A DNA stretch of 64,000 bases from the NCBI GenBank assembly GCA_032173965.1, contig CM063290.1, positions 10,999,501-11,063,500 on the forward strand, in the 5' to 3' direction. Numbering within the stretch: the first letter of the stretch is position 1; every line of letters starts with the position of its first letter. A model generated the notes under the pieces. The model saw only the letters and a program-made list of their open reading frames with translations, was not told the origin of the DNA and made no database searches. The stretch comes from Sitta carolinensis. Taxonomy: Eukaryota > Chordata > Aves > Passeriformes > Sittidae. Made by a program: the position numbers and the translations under genes. Below, one piece after another: positions 1 to 12,759 of the stretch.

Positions 1-578
1 CCCTTTGGATATGTAACTGCAATGCAAAAGACTTGCTTAGCTACTTCCAGAGGTACAAGCACACCTGGCTACAGCAGGAGAGGAAAATTGCAGGGCTGCT
101 CCCTGGGGACCTGAACAACTCCCTGCTCTGTGGGCAGGCATGCTGGAGGCCTTGGGATTCACAGGCTCTCCTACTTGGTGTCCATGCTCTGCTTTAGGCA
201 AGCCTCTAGAAATTCCTTCAGCTTGGTTTTTCACTGTATAGAACAAACCCCAGCGAGGACTTGTGCCATGGTTTTTCAGAAACCCAGCTCCACAGAGGCA
301 CAAAACTTCATGGTGCCAAACACTCCCATGTTAGGGCTCATCAGGAGTTAACTAATGATAATATCTGTCATAAATACTTTGGGGAATGGCAAAATATCAG
401 CCTGCATTGCAGTTGTGCCTCATTTTTTGTAAATACATGCTGAATATTTTGAACAAATAATTATTACACTTCAGACTTTCCCCTTCAAGATATTCCCCAG
501 TGACAATTTTCACTTCACATCGGAAGAAACTGGTTCTTCATTCAACAAATTGATTTTTTGCCAGAATGGTATATTAAG
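1..578. other. Upstream intergenic DNA, nothing recognised
   Basis: I see no splice-bounded coding exon, RNA gene or recognisable repeat here. Open frames are short and none resembles a known protein. The next feature is the terminus of a CR1 element at about 579. Confidence 0.6.
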
Positions 579-810
579 AATCATAGAATAGTTTGGGTTG
601 GAAGAGACCTTTCAGATCATCCAGTTCCAACACTCCTGCCATGGGCAGAGACACCCTTCACTAGACCAGGCTGCTCAGAGCCCCATCCACCCTGGCCTTG
701 AACACTTCCTGGTATGGGGCATCCAAAACTTCTCTGGGCAACCTGTTCCAGCTTCTCACCACCCTCACAGTAAAGAATGTTTTCCTAACATTTAATATAA
801 AAGAAACCAA
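579..810 (-). repeat. CR1 LINE 3' end (5'-truncated), minus strand
   Basis: Read on the minus strand this is the classic CR1 3' segment. It has the 'GAGGGTGGTGAGAAGCTGG', 'GGTTGCCCAGAGAAG' and 'CAAGGCCAGG' blocks and ends in the CR1 terminal motif 'ATTCTATGATTCT' at about 579-591. CR1 elements are the dominant LINE of birds and are normally 5'-truncated, as here. The 5' boundary at about 810 is approximate, because similarity fades upstream. It carries no intact reading frame. An open frame on the same strand at 661-981 is only repeat sequence. Confidence 0.85.
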
Positions 811-3334
811 ACTCTCTGCCCTCTGCTGCCAGGCAAGGTGTGGCTTTACCAGCTGGTGGAAGGGACCCAACAGTGCATCAGGCAGGGACTGCCCTGAGCC
901 TTCTTTGAATCCCCAAAAAATAATCCCACAGCTGTTTTTGCCTTCAACATCTGAAACACTTATTTTGTTTGGGCAAGTCATCAGTGTTACCTTCCCTATA
1001 TGTAAAAGAGCACTTAAAGTTTTCCTTAATTTGCAGATTCCTATTTAAGGCTAAACTCATGATTAAACAACAAGCAATTCTTCTTTTAATTAAGATTTAT
1101 ACAGGCTCCCATGTGTAGATGAAGCAATGAAGTCCTAATAAGCAGAGAGTCTAATTATGATTGTTCTGTAATTGAAATAGTGGTGTGCCTTAGAATAAGA
1201 CTGTTATGTTGCCAGATAATGGACTAATGAGCACCAAAGAAGTAGTAAAAAAGGTCTGTAAAAGCCTCTTGCAGTTCTTATGAGGACAGGCCTGCATGTG
1301 AACACCTCCATGTAGTATTCAAACATGTATAATGGAATATAAAATGCAATATGTCCAAAGATTTATACCAAGGTGTTGGAAGTGGCTGAAGGTCAAGGGC
1401 ATACCAAAAGCAGTGGAATTAATTATTAATGCGATACAGAAGAAAATAAGCCAGAGACAGCTGTATGAAGTGATTTAGGAGATAGATTAAAAATAAAAAA
1501 AGGGAAGTCAGTGGGAGGCAACATTGGGAAAATGATCAACATCCACCACGATATTGGTCCCACTGGCAAAAACCAGCTCCCTCCATGTTCTGATTGATGA
1601 AATACACCAGAGTCTGATATTTTTTCTTGACTAAATGACCAGCTCTAATCATGAGCTCTACACATTGCTGCTTTCTTCATCATTCAGCTGGTCAGGAAAG
1701 AAAAGATAATTACAGAATGTTTGTTTAGTAATTGTCTGCTTCTATTTTGGAGTTTGCTTCTGGTGCTAACGAATGCGACTCCATTATGTCATTTATCATG
1801 TGAACAGTCAGGTTGAGGAACATTTTAAATCAGGAACTATTTTGGCTTGCATGAGAAATAACCCCACAGAACAACTGACAGCATGTGTGAGCAGAAAAAT
1901 TCCATGCCTGAAAAGGATAGGTTAGGTGATTTCACCATATAAAAAGCTTAAGGAAATATCCTTTCATCAGCAGAGCAGAGTGTTCATGGAGAAGGGAAGA
2001 GTTGTAAACCCATATTTTTTCTCACAAGGAAGTCCAGATTTGAAGTTATTTATCTGGCTTGATAGATAATATTTGTTTTTTATTACCTTTCTCCTATCAC
2101 CCTTTTCAATGGAGAACTTTCATTTCATTGGATGTGCTAAAAATTGTACTTTAAACCTGACTTAAGTACAGGTAACATGGGTAGTAATTACATTTCAGGT
2201 GTGGAAAGAGCAGAAAAGTGGAGCTAAAGGAAAGAACCAACCAGATGCTAGCCACAGATATATCTGGAAAGTGATGGGGAGTCACAGCTTATTTATAAAC
2301 AGCTCCCTCCCCATGAGCCTGTGTTGATATCCAAACCACTAAATTTCCTGTGTTATACTGTATATTGTGTTGTATTGTGTATTGCTACTGTATTGTACTA
2401 TATACAGTAGCACCAGGTACATGATGTTTCCCTGACTTAATTCAGGCCAATCCAATGCATTTGTCCATTGGGGAGGGATCTCACACCTTTCCCCATCCTG
2501 TGGACACGTGTAATTCTTGGTGAACCTGAACACGGTGGCTTGGGCTCAGTCTGAAGGCTACTGGGAGTACACAGCCATGTGAGAACAAACTGGAAGTTTC
2601 CTCCAAGGGTATTTTCAACCTCAGTTTGCTAGCTGATTTCACAACCGTGGGTTGAGAAACCTGCCTGAAGCTACTGGCCAAAGAAAAACCCCCACCCATT
2701 TAATAGGGGTCCTCCCAGTTACAGTGGAACAGAAGTTGTTTGACAATACTTTGGGTAATGTCTTGAAGACTGTAGATGACTAATAATAGCAGTGCCTTTT
2801 TTTCCAGAAATATGAAAGTCATAAAAATGATGGTTTAGAGGGACCAAAACTATTTATAAACTGAAGAAGAATTCAGTGAAGAGTTTTGACTAAAAAGGAG
2901 TGGAGGGGAGAATTTTAATGTGCTTGAAATAGAAGTCAAAATCTTAAAGAAAAAAATGCAAATCTGAAGTATTTTAAGTGGTTTAAAAAAAAGTTGAGTG
3001 GCTCAAACATGAAAGGACACCTTTTGTTTCAGATCAGATGAAGATTTTATGTTTACCAGGATGAACAACCTTGATTTGAAATGTCCTCTAAGTTCAGCCT
3101 TCCTGGGATGGGCAGAGGACTCCAGTTCACCCAGGATCTTTCATCCATGCTACATACAGAGAAATAGTAATACAGAGAATGTTAACCGAAAAAAATTAAA
3201 AGTTCTCAGGAGCATTGACTTCCATCATAGGGTTTATTGTTCATTTCCTTTTAGCCAATTACTCTCCTCAGAAGTGTCTCAGGCATATTATGAAGACTGA
3301 GTGTGAAACCTGGGAGGTCGTTTCACTTGCAGCC
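811..3334. other. Upstream intergenic DNA, AT-rich, no gene seen
   Basis: AT-rich non-coding sequence. I see no exon-like open frame flanked by splice sites, no RNA gene and no clear repeat. A short run at 2345-2405 rich in 'TATTGT' and 'TGTATT' words is a degenerate simple repeat. Confidence 0.5.
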
Positions 3335-3520
3335 CTTCGAAAACATCTTTACATTGCTGGTTAACGACTTGTGAACTTCATTGTCAGATGCTGCTCTGCG
3401 ACTTTGCATCTCCCAGCTGATGGCTCCGTGCCACGAGCCGAGCAACTGCCGGGGTTCGAGGGCTCCTCTCGCCCCTGTGAAATTCGAGTTCATTCTTTTT
3501 CTGCTCCCCGCGCTTTCTCC
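3335..3520. promoter_or_regulatory. Small isolated CpG-rich patch, possible regulatory element
   Basis: About a dozen CpG dinucleotides cluster within roughly 190 bases (for example around 3338, 3366, 3400, 3427-3460 and 3505-3510), while the surrounding kilobases are AT-rich and almost free of CpG. In vertebrate DNA such a patch often means low germline methylation, as at an enhancer or weak promoter. It can also be a relic of a GC-rich repeat. I recognise no gene in it. It lies about 6 kb upstream of the IL1RAP CpG island, so a distal control role is possible but only inferred. Confidence 0.3.
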
Positions 3521-6500
3521 CTGCAAATTTATGACTTGCTAACAAATGCATTGCTCTTGATTCCCTCCTCTTCAGTGATCTTTAAGATCTCTCATTTCAT
3601 AAGGAAGAGGCAGGTGGGAGATCTGATTCCAAAAAAACAGAAGTTTCCATAAGCATGACTTGTGGAGTACGGCTGCCTGTATATCCATCCAATTTCCATT
3701 GATTTAATTCAGTCTTTTTCTGTCAAGTAGCATAGCAGTAATTAACTGCCCTAACCAAAGTGTTTTCCTCAAGATGCCCACAATCCTGTGAGAGCTGGAG
3801 GTTTTACCCACACATGCAGGCAGCAGCCTTTCATCATTCTCCATATAAATTGAATACTTCCTCTACTTGCCTTTACAGCTGTTCTCTGAGCACCATCCAC
3901 AAAACTAATGAAATATTCCTGTGGCTCACCCATTCCTTCAAAAGCCTTTGTACAGGCTTGTTTTATCCTGAGAGGCTAACAATATTTTTTGCACCTTTGC
4001 AGTGGTACAGGGCTACATGGTGCTGATCTGGCACCTGGGAATCAATAGCAGTCAGGGTGGAAGGAATTACAGCACGTTCCCAGTAATTGTGCAAATGCAA
4101 ATTTATTATGCCAAAATCCCCTCTAATGTAAATCCAGTGAGGTCAATAGAAGTAGAGCAAAACTGACCATTCTGCTTCATCTGTTACCCTCATTTTTATA
4201 AGGATGGATAGCAGCTATTAAGAGAAAGGATCTTTCAAATGCCTCGAAATACACTGACCTGGGAAAAGAGCTGCAGGGATGCCAGAAATCACTCTCTGTG
4301 CAGATGGGTATTCTGCCTAACCAGAGCAATCAGCATTGCCCAAAACCTCCACCAGTGTGAACTGCTACATCTCCATTAGCAGTGCTGATTAACAGGAGCA
4401 GAGGGTCCTGCCCTTTGGTTAAAACATGCCAGCCTGTTACAGAGGAATTCCCAATTTTGGCAAGTAACAACATCTCCCTACATCAAGTCCTTGCTAACCT
4501 GAAGCTGCCCTTTCCAGCAACTGTGTAAGGTTTTCTGCAGTTTCTTGAGTTTGCTCCTAAAATCTTCTTCAGCTTGAGTAATCTTTTTATGAGCTACACA
4601 AAAGAATTATTTTTCTTAAGAAATCCTTAACATATGCACAGATAAACTCAGAGTCTAAAGGTTAATGTTGCTTCATCACTGTTGAAGTGAAATCAAAGAT
4701 TTTAAAAGTCATTCTGCAGAATGATCTTGCATTTTTAGGGGAAAATAAACTGTTATTGACTATAATAATATTTTGGAATATGCTAATGTTTGGTTTTTTT
4801 TTTTTTTTTTCATTTACCACACTTGATGCTCTTTTTTTCCATAACCATTGCAGTTTAATATCAGACAGCTATCTAGAGAAGTTGGGTTTCATTCAGAAAA
4901 AAAGACTGTGGAAAAATTATTAAAACATCAAAACACCTGTATAAACCTATGTCAAGACAGGAGGATTGCTAACAAATAGGTAGGATAAAAATACACTGTA
5001 TTAAGCCTTTTCTTGCTTTTATAAAATCTTTTAATTGTCACCATTTACCCAGGAAAGACAGTGTGTTAATTCAGTCCCTTCTCCCTTCTGCAATGGTGTC
5101 AGCAAACCATCAGCCAGAGAAGCCAGGAGTGTGAAGTCATCTCCAGAGACCACTCCCTGTAGAAATACCCAGCAGTAGGGAATTGCCTCGATGCCAACGC
5201 TGTATTCAGCCTATCTAGCTTTATTAATCTGCTGACAGCCTGCCACTTCTCACTGGCATCACTGAGCAAGAGAGGTAAACTGCAGCCTAATTAATGGCCA
5301 GGCTAGAGGCTTTCTTCAAAGACTGACTGAGACAGATACTGGTCTTGCCCAACAGAAATGCCAACCCAGTTTAAATGTTCTGCAACCTCCACAGTCAGGC
5401 AATTTATACAAATTTGGTGTGTTCGAATACATTGTGCAAAAGGATGTTCAAGCATCCTAAACGCAAATGGTGTTGCGTATCCTTGTGGGTAAGATACCTA
5501 CCAAAAGCCAAAGCCTTCAGCAGGATGATAAGATATTCCTCTCCATCACTGCTTTGAAATAGCTTTAGCTTGTATGAAACACAGACTCATAGGACTGGAA
5601 ATATCTCCGGCCTTAGGCTGCATCAAAACATGTGTGACAGAGATTTAAATGGACTTGGATGCAAGTCATATAAGGTCAAGTTTCCATTTAAGAACCATTT
5701 GCATTAGCAGTCCTACCACCATGGTAACACAGGGGAAAAGACACTAATGATATTTAGCACATTAACATGGACAAAAGCTGTTTGCTACATCCTCAGGAAT
5801 AAACATAGATGAACTCCTAACAAAGCTGTGCTTCCAATCCCTCCTCATCGTGCAGGGCTCTTACAGAGGTTCACACAAAATGGTCACTGAGATCCAAGAT
5901 CTGGTTTGGACATAGTCAATACAGCAGAGAATACACGATCTGTCAGTCAGGCTCACCTGACACATACAATTGTGATTCCTCATGCATTTTGGTCAACAAG
6001 CAGTTCATAACCCTCTGAAATCCATGCCTGCCTGCTCAGCCAGGCACAGGTTCCTTGCTGTAAAATGGTCTCAGCAGAAAATGTTCAGCTCCATGTGTGG
6101 GTAACATCAGCTCCCTTGACAGAAGCAGATGGGAGGTCCATGTGCTGCTATGTCAGAAATATCTGTCATTCTCCCGTTTCCCCTGTGTCCTGTATCTTGG
6201 GTTATCAGGCGTGCTCCTCTCAATGCCAGTTAAAAGGTAGGCGTCAAACACAGAAGGCACGTTCATTTATAACTACACACACTATAATTATATGTAGTCT
6301 AGGGCTTATTTCCTGAACTAGGAAGGAGGAAAAATGGGTTAGGTGGGTGTGAGTAACAAGCAAGAACATGTCTTTTAGAGATTATGAAACTACCTTGATT
6401 TCTCAGTATCAGAAATGCTGGCTAAGAACAAACAAACCAGAAAACTCTGTGCAGGCTGAGAGTCAGGACAAAAACAAGGGAATTGGGAACTGACAAAGGA

Positions 6501-7965
6501 ATAGTAACAAGTTTCTGATTGAGGTTGGGAACTTAGTATTGCAAGTGAAAATGGAGGAGAAATATGAGGTCACCACTAGAGCTTATTTGCAGAAAGACAA
6601 GTGCAATCTTGGGATTACCAGGTGAGATATTTCAGAGAGAAATGGGGACATTTCAGTCATGTCAGTGTGTGAAGCATCAGTGAGACCTCCTCCCATTTAA
6701 TACTCTAACTACTTTTGGTAATCCATATGAACTTTGAGATTAATTGAAACCAGAGCAGATGTAGCGAAGAGGTCTGAGGTGAACTGAGAGTCATTTAGGA
6801 AAGATGATAGAAAAGTCAGTCCTGTGTAGCTCGGTGAGAAAGGGGAGTCAAGAACCATCTCCATAAAAATACCTGAGTAAGAAGTGAGCAAAACAGCTCC
6901 TGAAATGAGAGATAGCGATGGTGTCAGAACATATGGGGAAAGGTTCCTGACCAGTAGGGACATGGACAGCCTGGGAGAATCTCACAGAGGGGTGACAGGC
7001 AAAACCACAAAATTGTTTAAAGTTGGAGCATAGTCCTTTCATGAAAAGGACTATAAACAACATTATTCCTGGCACAGCAGAGAACTGGGCTCCATGATCC
7101 AGGATCCTCCTGTGCTTGCAACTTTAAATTGCCTAACGGGACTAGAACAGCAGCAAAACAAAGCCTTTGGCCACTTGTTACTGGAGGTCTGTGGAATATT
7201 TTCACAGCAGTTGCAAAGCCAGAAGCTCCAGTGTCCTGGCTCAACACCAACACATTCCTCTGCTATTTAAGTCCCCCCCGTGGTTTCACTTAGTAATGCT
7301 ACTCTTTGCTCCCTGCCCAAAAATTGTGGAACAATGCTGCCTTTTTGAGCTTAAAAATGTTTTCTATTTACTGAATTGCTCTTCAAAACGTAGTATAATT
7401 CACTCTAGCGTGTAACTATGTTGCATTTTAACCTGCACAGAAATAGCATGTGCAAGTGTGGAGGGAGGATGGGAGAAAAAATAGCAATACAAAAATATCC
7501 CTATGACAACACTGAGCCCAAGTGAGAAATATTACCCTTATTTTACAGTAAAATTTTTTTTTATTCTTTTAATCCATAAACAAAAGGGTTTGAAACCTTT
7601 CCTGTAAAAGCACAATAAGCAGGTGTGGTTTGGGGTTTTGCTATCAGCTGTAGCTTTTAACCAGTCTCTGGAAATTTGGTCTTGAATCTTATTTTATGAG
7701 CCTTTCAGTGAAGTCTAAAGTTGAATTCTGGCATTTCATCAATGCCAGATCAGAGAAAATTAATGATCCTGGCCTAAAGACCCTAATTTGCACTGGCAGC
7801 CTTGGAGTTCAGAAGAGTATGAATTTCCCAGGGTGTGTGTGTTGATGATTGTTAACCTGCATTACCAGTATTGCAACAGTGCCTGGATCATCTCAAACAA
7901 GAATAATAACATGTCCTACCCCAGATATGGATCTATGGATGGCAGATATTATGTAGAACAAAGAA
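3521..7965. other. Upstream intergenic DNA, no gene seen
   Basis: No supported gene. A T tract sits near 4795-4811. Short open frames on both strands lack homology I recognise and lack paired splice signals. I specifically looked for claudin-type (CLDN1/CLDN16) or TMEM207 exons, because these genes lie beside IL1RAP in mammals, and saw none. Confidence 0.5.
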
Positions 7966-8009
7966 TCATCATTATTATTATTACTACTATTATTATTATT
8001 ATTATTATA
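7966..8009. repeat. (ATT)n trinucleotide microsatellite
   Basis: A run of ATT/TTA units, interrupted by ATC at the start and ACT units in the middle, spans about 44 bases. It is likely to be length-polymorphic and is non-coding. Confidence 0.85.
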
Positions 8010-9474
8010 ACATTCTTGTAACTAACAATCATCAGACAACTGAGCTACTCTCACAGCTGCATTAAGTATCATTACTAAAATATACAACCTTTTTTTATTT
8101 CATCTTCTATGAGAAAAGTGGACTGTCATATTTCAACAGATGATTTTAAGCACATTAGTTCTCAGTAAGTATGTTGGAAAATGCAGCTCATAAAATGTGC
8201 CTTGCTATTCCAGTTTTGTCTATATTCAGTATTGCAGCCAAGTTATACAGACAGCTGATTGGGTCCTGGAGCAGTGCAGGTTGCATGGAGCAAAATACAC
8301 ACTAATCTGCCCTTAAAGTGGGGTAAATTAGTCTTCGCAGAGCTCTGCCTAAAGTTGCTTTAATATTTGGATGGAATTGGGTTAGAGATGGCTTGAGTAG
8401 AGCCGATTCTAAGCACAAGCCAAGTAGGCAGATTTTCAAGGGCATTCACCACCAGGACACAAAAGCTGCTGAGATAAGAAACTTTCTGCCTAATTTTGCT
8501 GTGCCAGAACCCTGGGAAGGGACGGAGAGAGAGGTACAGGAGGAAGAGCTTTCCTGCTGGAGCTGCAGGAACAGCACTGGCTTCCCACCACAGCTCCTTC
8601 CCAGCCAGTGGCACAGCCAGGCTGCAGCTCCTCTTCCTCAGGCTGGGGAGCTTTAGGTGTGCCCACCTTGGAGAGCTGGTGGGGCTGCTGAGGGCAGGGA
8701 CCCTTTCACAGCAGCCGTGTGTGCAGCTGTGCCTGCAAAGGGATGGGGCCTCATGTGGCCTTGCAGAGGGATGGGGACATAGATGGGGTTACCAATGGCA
8801 GCGATGCCTTGGCCTGACCCTGGCCCCCGGAACAGGTTTGCTGCAGAGGAGCTTCATGGGATGGGGTGAAATTTGGCCTCCTAGATATCCTGGAATCATC
8901 TTCTGAGGATAAAAACTGAGGTGTTGAACTCAGTCCAGGTGTTGTAGCCAACAGTGCTAAGAAGCGCTGCAGCACTTTGAGCAGACAGGAGTTTCCTTAG
9001 CACTACAGGCATTGTGTCCAGCCATTTTACTCTGCTGTCGGCCTGCCAAGATGTGATAAAAGTACCAATAAGGGCAGGCTACTCACTGCCAGGATGGAAG
9101 AAACTCCAGGCCAGCCTGAGAGGACAATGAGCTTTCCTGGGCAAGGGCACTCCTACACTAGGGGCTGCACTTAAAACCTCTGGCTACGTTCTCCAGGAGC
9201 AGGTGCTGGCCCAAATCTCTGCAGATTTTTATTCCACTCCTCAGATTCCCTAACACTGCCCTTGTAGTGTGTTTCAGTTGCCCACTCCTCATCCATCAAC
9301 AATTTCAGCCTCATCAAGGCTGTATCTGTGCCAGCGATAGAGCAAAACCGGCGCCACTTCTCTGGGATGAGGTGACATCAGAATGTCCAGGGACATTCAT
9401 GGGAGGAAATTACTGGGAAGGAATCCCAGCACATCAGAGAGGAGAATGGGAAACCTTACTTTCCCAGGGGGCAG
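8010..9474. other. Upstream intergenic DNA leading into the CpG island
   Basis: GC content rises from about 8490 onward, but CpG stays sparse until about 9340. No exon, RNA gene or recognisable repeat is seen. Open frames at 8360-8975 on both strands are compositional. Confidence 0.45.
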
Positions 9475-9799
9475 GTGGCCCGCAGAGCGCCCAGGGCTGC
9501 GGCAGGGCTGCGCCCGCTCCACCCAGAGTGTCCAGGAAGTCTCGAAGGGCTCCGCGGGCTCGGGGCGCCTCTCGCCCCCGGCAGCCGCCGCCGGCAGGAC
9601 GGCTCCGGCCAGGAGAGGGAGCCGTGGCCCCGCGCACCCCGCCCGGCACCCCGCCTCCCCGGGCCGACCCGCCGAGGCACGGAGCGGTGCCTGCCCGGCC
9701 CCGCCGCCCCGGCCCCGCCGCCCCGCAGTGACCGCCGCGGGCGGCGGGACCGCCCGAGCGCCCACGGAGCGCGGCCGCGGGGAAAGGGGAAAGGGGCGG

Positions 9800-9944
9800 A
9801 GCGGAGCCCGGCGGCGCGGATCGGGGACGGCGGCGAGGAGGCAGAAGAGGAGGCAGAAGAGGAGGCAGAAGAGGAGGAGGAGGAGGAGGCAGAAGAGGAG
9901 AGCGCGGCGCGCCGGGCACAGCGGTGCGCTCCCCGCGTCCGCAG
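9800..9944 (+). other. IL1RAP: Probable non-coding exon 1 (5' UTR) of IL1RAP
   Basis: The 3' boundary is set by a strong donor, CGCAG|GTGAGC, at 9944/9945. The 5' boundary is arbitrary, placed just after the GC box at 9793. No ATG occurs between 9800 and 9944, so the spliced leader would have no upstream start codon before the ATG of the next exon at 26663. The coding exon contributes a single base of leader, so nearly all of the 5' UTR must come from here or from an unseen intermediate exon. Mammalian IL1RAP also begins with non-coding 5' exons. The assignment is inference from position and splice signal, and RNA reads would settle it. Confidence 0.5.
9835..9900 (+). repeat. Purine-only-like GAGGAGGCAGAA tandem repeat in exon 1
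   Basis: Four GCAGAA blocks are separated by GAG triplets, forming imperfect 12-base units with an expanded GAG run (about 9871-9888) in the middle. On the coding strand it is almost purely purine. It falls in the presumed 5' UTR and could be polymorphic in length. Confidence 0.8.
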
Positions 9945-12723
9945 GTGAGCCGCGCGGCGTGGGGATGCGCGGGGGCCGCCCGTGTTCCTGGGGGCGTGGG
10001 CGGGGGCTGGGACAAGGGACGGGGAGTCTGTCCCGCCCCGCCCCGGCCGTGAACTTCCCTGCACGGCAAGGGAAAGTTTGTGTCGGAGGAGGCATATTCC
10101 AGCCCCGGCGCTGGGGAGTCGGGCGGCGGCGGTGGCGGTGCGCAGCCGGCAGCAGCCCCCGCTCCTCGGCTGGCACGGGGAGAGAGAGGGAAGAAAGAAG
10201 AGGATCCGCTCGGGAGAGCCCGGGGAGCAGCGCCCGGCGGCCACGGGCGGGGGAGGATAGGTGGGCACGGTGCGAGCGAGCGTGGGGTCGGGCTGCGGGA
10301 GCGGAGCGCAGCGGGGGCGGTGGGGCCGGGACCCCGCGGAACTCGGGGCCCCTCGGCGATGCCTCGGTGTGCGGGGACCGAGCCGAGCTGCGGGACCGCG
10401 GGTTTGTCTCCGCCGCTCCTGCAGCCCGGCTGGCCGTGCCCCCGCTCCCCGACATGCGGAGGGATTTGCTTTAATTCGCTCCCCTGGGCCATGGAGATCT
10501 GGGTATTCCTGGCTAGAACGCTACACGCACTGAGAAATGCAACTTTAATTTTCATCCGGATTGCAAATTCTTGAGCTTCTGATACCTCCTCTCTGCTGTC
10601 AAACGGGTCCCTGAAATGGAAATGGGGAGAGGAAGGGACCGGGCATAAGCCGTGGTAAGGAAATAAAGTAGAAGAGATGTCCAAGAAAACAGACTGGAGG
10701 CGATTCGATGCTGGCAGCAAGATGGCCTTTGCTGTGCTTTTTGGGGGTAGCTGCCCCCTTATGTGAAACAGTTTTCGGGGGGCATCTGGAGGGAAACTGG
10801 AGGGTTTCTTGAAAAAGAAGGGGAAAAACGAAACCATCAGAGCTTCCACTGCTTCAGGTGTCTCTTTTCTGTGCCAATGTCACTTTCTCCTGTTACAGTG
10901 GCAGTGCTTGTTCCTCACTCTGGGCTGGTTTCTTGGAGTGTGCCTGTACAGTGCTTGGCACAACAGAATCCTGATCTTGGGGCCTTAGGATGTCACTCTA
11001 AACTCGATTATAAATGCCCTCTCACATGTGCACTCTCTCTTTTCATCCTGACCTCTGCTTTGTGAATGACTGGTTATAATGCTTGGATGAAATTCTGGTT
11101 GGCTTTACAGATCTTTCCTTTCTTATGAAACAATGGTTTTGTTCCATGCATTCAGTTTTTCGTCCTAGGAAAGGATTTTCACTTCTGGGTTTGTGAGATT
11201 GCAACAAGCTCCTTGTATTTTAAAAACACATATCTCCTTTGTAATTAAAAAGTATTATTTTCCTGACACTCCATTTTTAACTGTGCCCCTCTTGGGCAAG
11301 CAGATCTGTCACCCAACACACGCTGCCCTACCTAGAAGGACTGTGAGGTGTTATTTATTAACTGTACCATGGAGAGTCCATATCTCATAACTTAGAGGGC
11401 CATTTATAACAGGTTGCTTTTGGCAGCTCTGGAAGATTTACTCGCTGTCTTGTATTCCTTGCAGGAAAGGCATCCCTTGTTTTCATGGAGAGCATCACTC
11501 CAGCCCACAGGGTCTCAGGTGGGCAGGCTTGGTGCTGGAAAGGGTCCTGCTTTCTGTGTCCATTGCCTGCCTGTGGTGAGCAGGAGAGGGCAAGCAGAGA
11601 GAGTTAAACTCTAAAACCCAGATATTATTCTTCCCTGGAAGTAGGCATGGTGTTCTTGCTGGGAACACTTTGTCTGGAAGAGCAGATGTGGGATATTGAG
11701 AGACATGGAGAGTAAGCCTGTGAGGACTTGGGGTGGTGGAAAGCACTGCAGTGAGTGGGAAATGTTAAGCTGGGAAGGTGGGAGCTGCTGCCTGGATCTG
11801 AAGGAAGGGCTGTGGGGTGAGAGGTTGTGTTTCTAACTCCATGCCTCTGTGCAGAGCTGCATCCACACAGCCGTGGGATTGCTTTCCATGTTTCTGTTCT
11901 GCTTGAGTTGAAAGTGTCTGCATATGGTATGATGCTTGCTGATGTCTGTCCATGCCTCCCCAGAGTCCTGAAGGTCCCCTGGTCCCTCCAGGGCGTGGAA
12001 GGAGAGCTTGTGTATGGACACTTCTGGACTCTCCCCTTCCAGACTCTGTTGGTGTGTGCAGGTGTTCTGCATTTGAGCCTGAGCACATGCAGTGGGGAGA
12101 AGTACTGCCCTGTTCTGGGCTCCAGCAGCCTCATCCCCAGGGTCAGGTAGCACTGCCCAAAAACACCTGGCACACCAAAGCACACACAGACAAGAGAGAC
12201 TTCAGAGGGTAGGGGGAGTAGTGTGGCAGCAGGTTGGATGGTGCCTGGATACTTGGAGGTGTGGGAAATGCTTCCCTGCTGGCCTCAGAGCTGTAATTTT
12301 AAGCTCTAAAATAAGCACTTAGGAAGAATGAGGCAGGGAGATTTTGTCCTAGCCTTATTCCTTCAAGACCTTCATGAACCAGATGCCAGCTCTAGGGAGG
12401 AAGAATTATACTCCTTCAGAATAAGAGCCCAAAATTTGAGGTTTTATTCCTTCTTCTCAATTCTGTTTGGATTTCTCTGTTGGTTATTTTGGCAGGCACA
12501 TGATTCATATTTCTTTCCCCATCTGTCCTGGGTCCTCTCTCTTGTCAAGTGTCCTCCCATTTCAGCAAGACTGACTTGCAAAAACTTGCCACAAAGCCCT
12601 TGTGACTGATGGTGTGGGAGAGGAGGTGCCCCAGCCTGGCTCTCAGAGCACAGGTTGCTTTAGCCAGGTGGACGGTTAGGAAGATTATATCAGCCTGTGA
12701 ATGCATTGAATGCATTCATATCC

Positions 12724-12759
12724 TTTTTTTTTTTTTTTTTTTTCTTTTTTTTTTTTTTT
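12724..12759. repeat. Poly(T) tract, T20-C-T15
   Basis: Thirty-five thymines are interrupted by one cytosine at 12744. There is no retrotransposon body I can recognise next to it and no clear target duplication, so I list it only as a homopolymer. It may be length-variable and prone to sequencing error. Confidence 0.85.

Larger units (their letters stand above)
9475..10460 (+). promoter_or_regulatory. IL1RAP: CpG island promoter of IL1RAP
   Basis: About 1 kb of very GC-rich, CpG-dense sequence, the only large CpG island in the window. It has GC-box (Sp1-type) motifs, for example GGGGCGG at 9793-9799, and no TATA box at a plausible distance, which fits a dispersed housekeeping-like start. It lies upstream of the signal-peptide exon on the same strand and contains a strong splice donor at 9944/9945, so it is the best candidate for the IL1RAP promoter plus exon 1. 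The exact start site cannot be read from sequence. Long open frames in the island on both strands reflect its composition. Divergent antisense transcription is possible but unsupported. Confidence 0.75.

Noticed and set aside
1..9474. Expected neighbours CLDN1, CLDN16 or TMEM207
   Set aside because: I searched for claudin-type WGLWC motifs and membrane-protein exons upstream and saw none. They probably lie outside the window.
9383..10849. Long overlapping open frames (270-471 codons) on both strands of the CpG island
   Set aside because: Stop codons are AT-rich, so GC-rich DNA stays open by chance. The predicted proteins are low-complexity Arg/Pro/Ala/Gly and open in several frames at once, with no domain.
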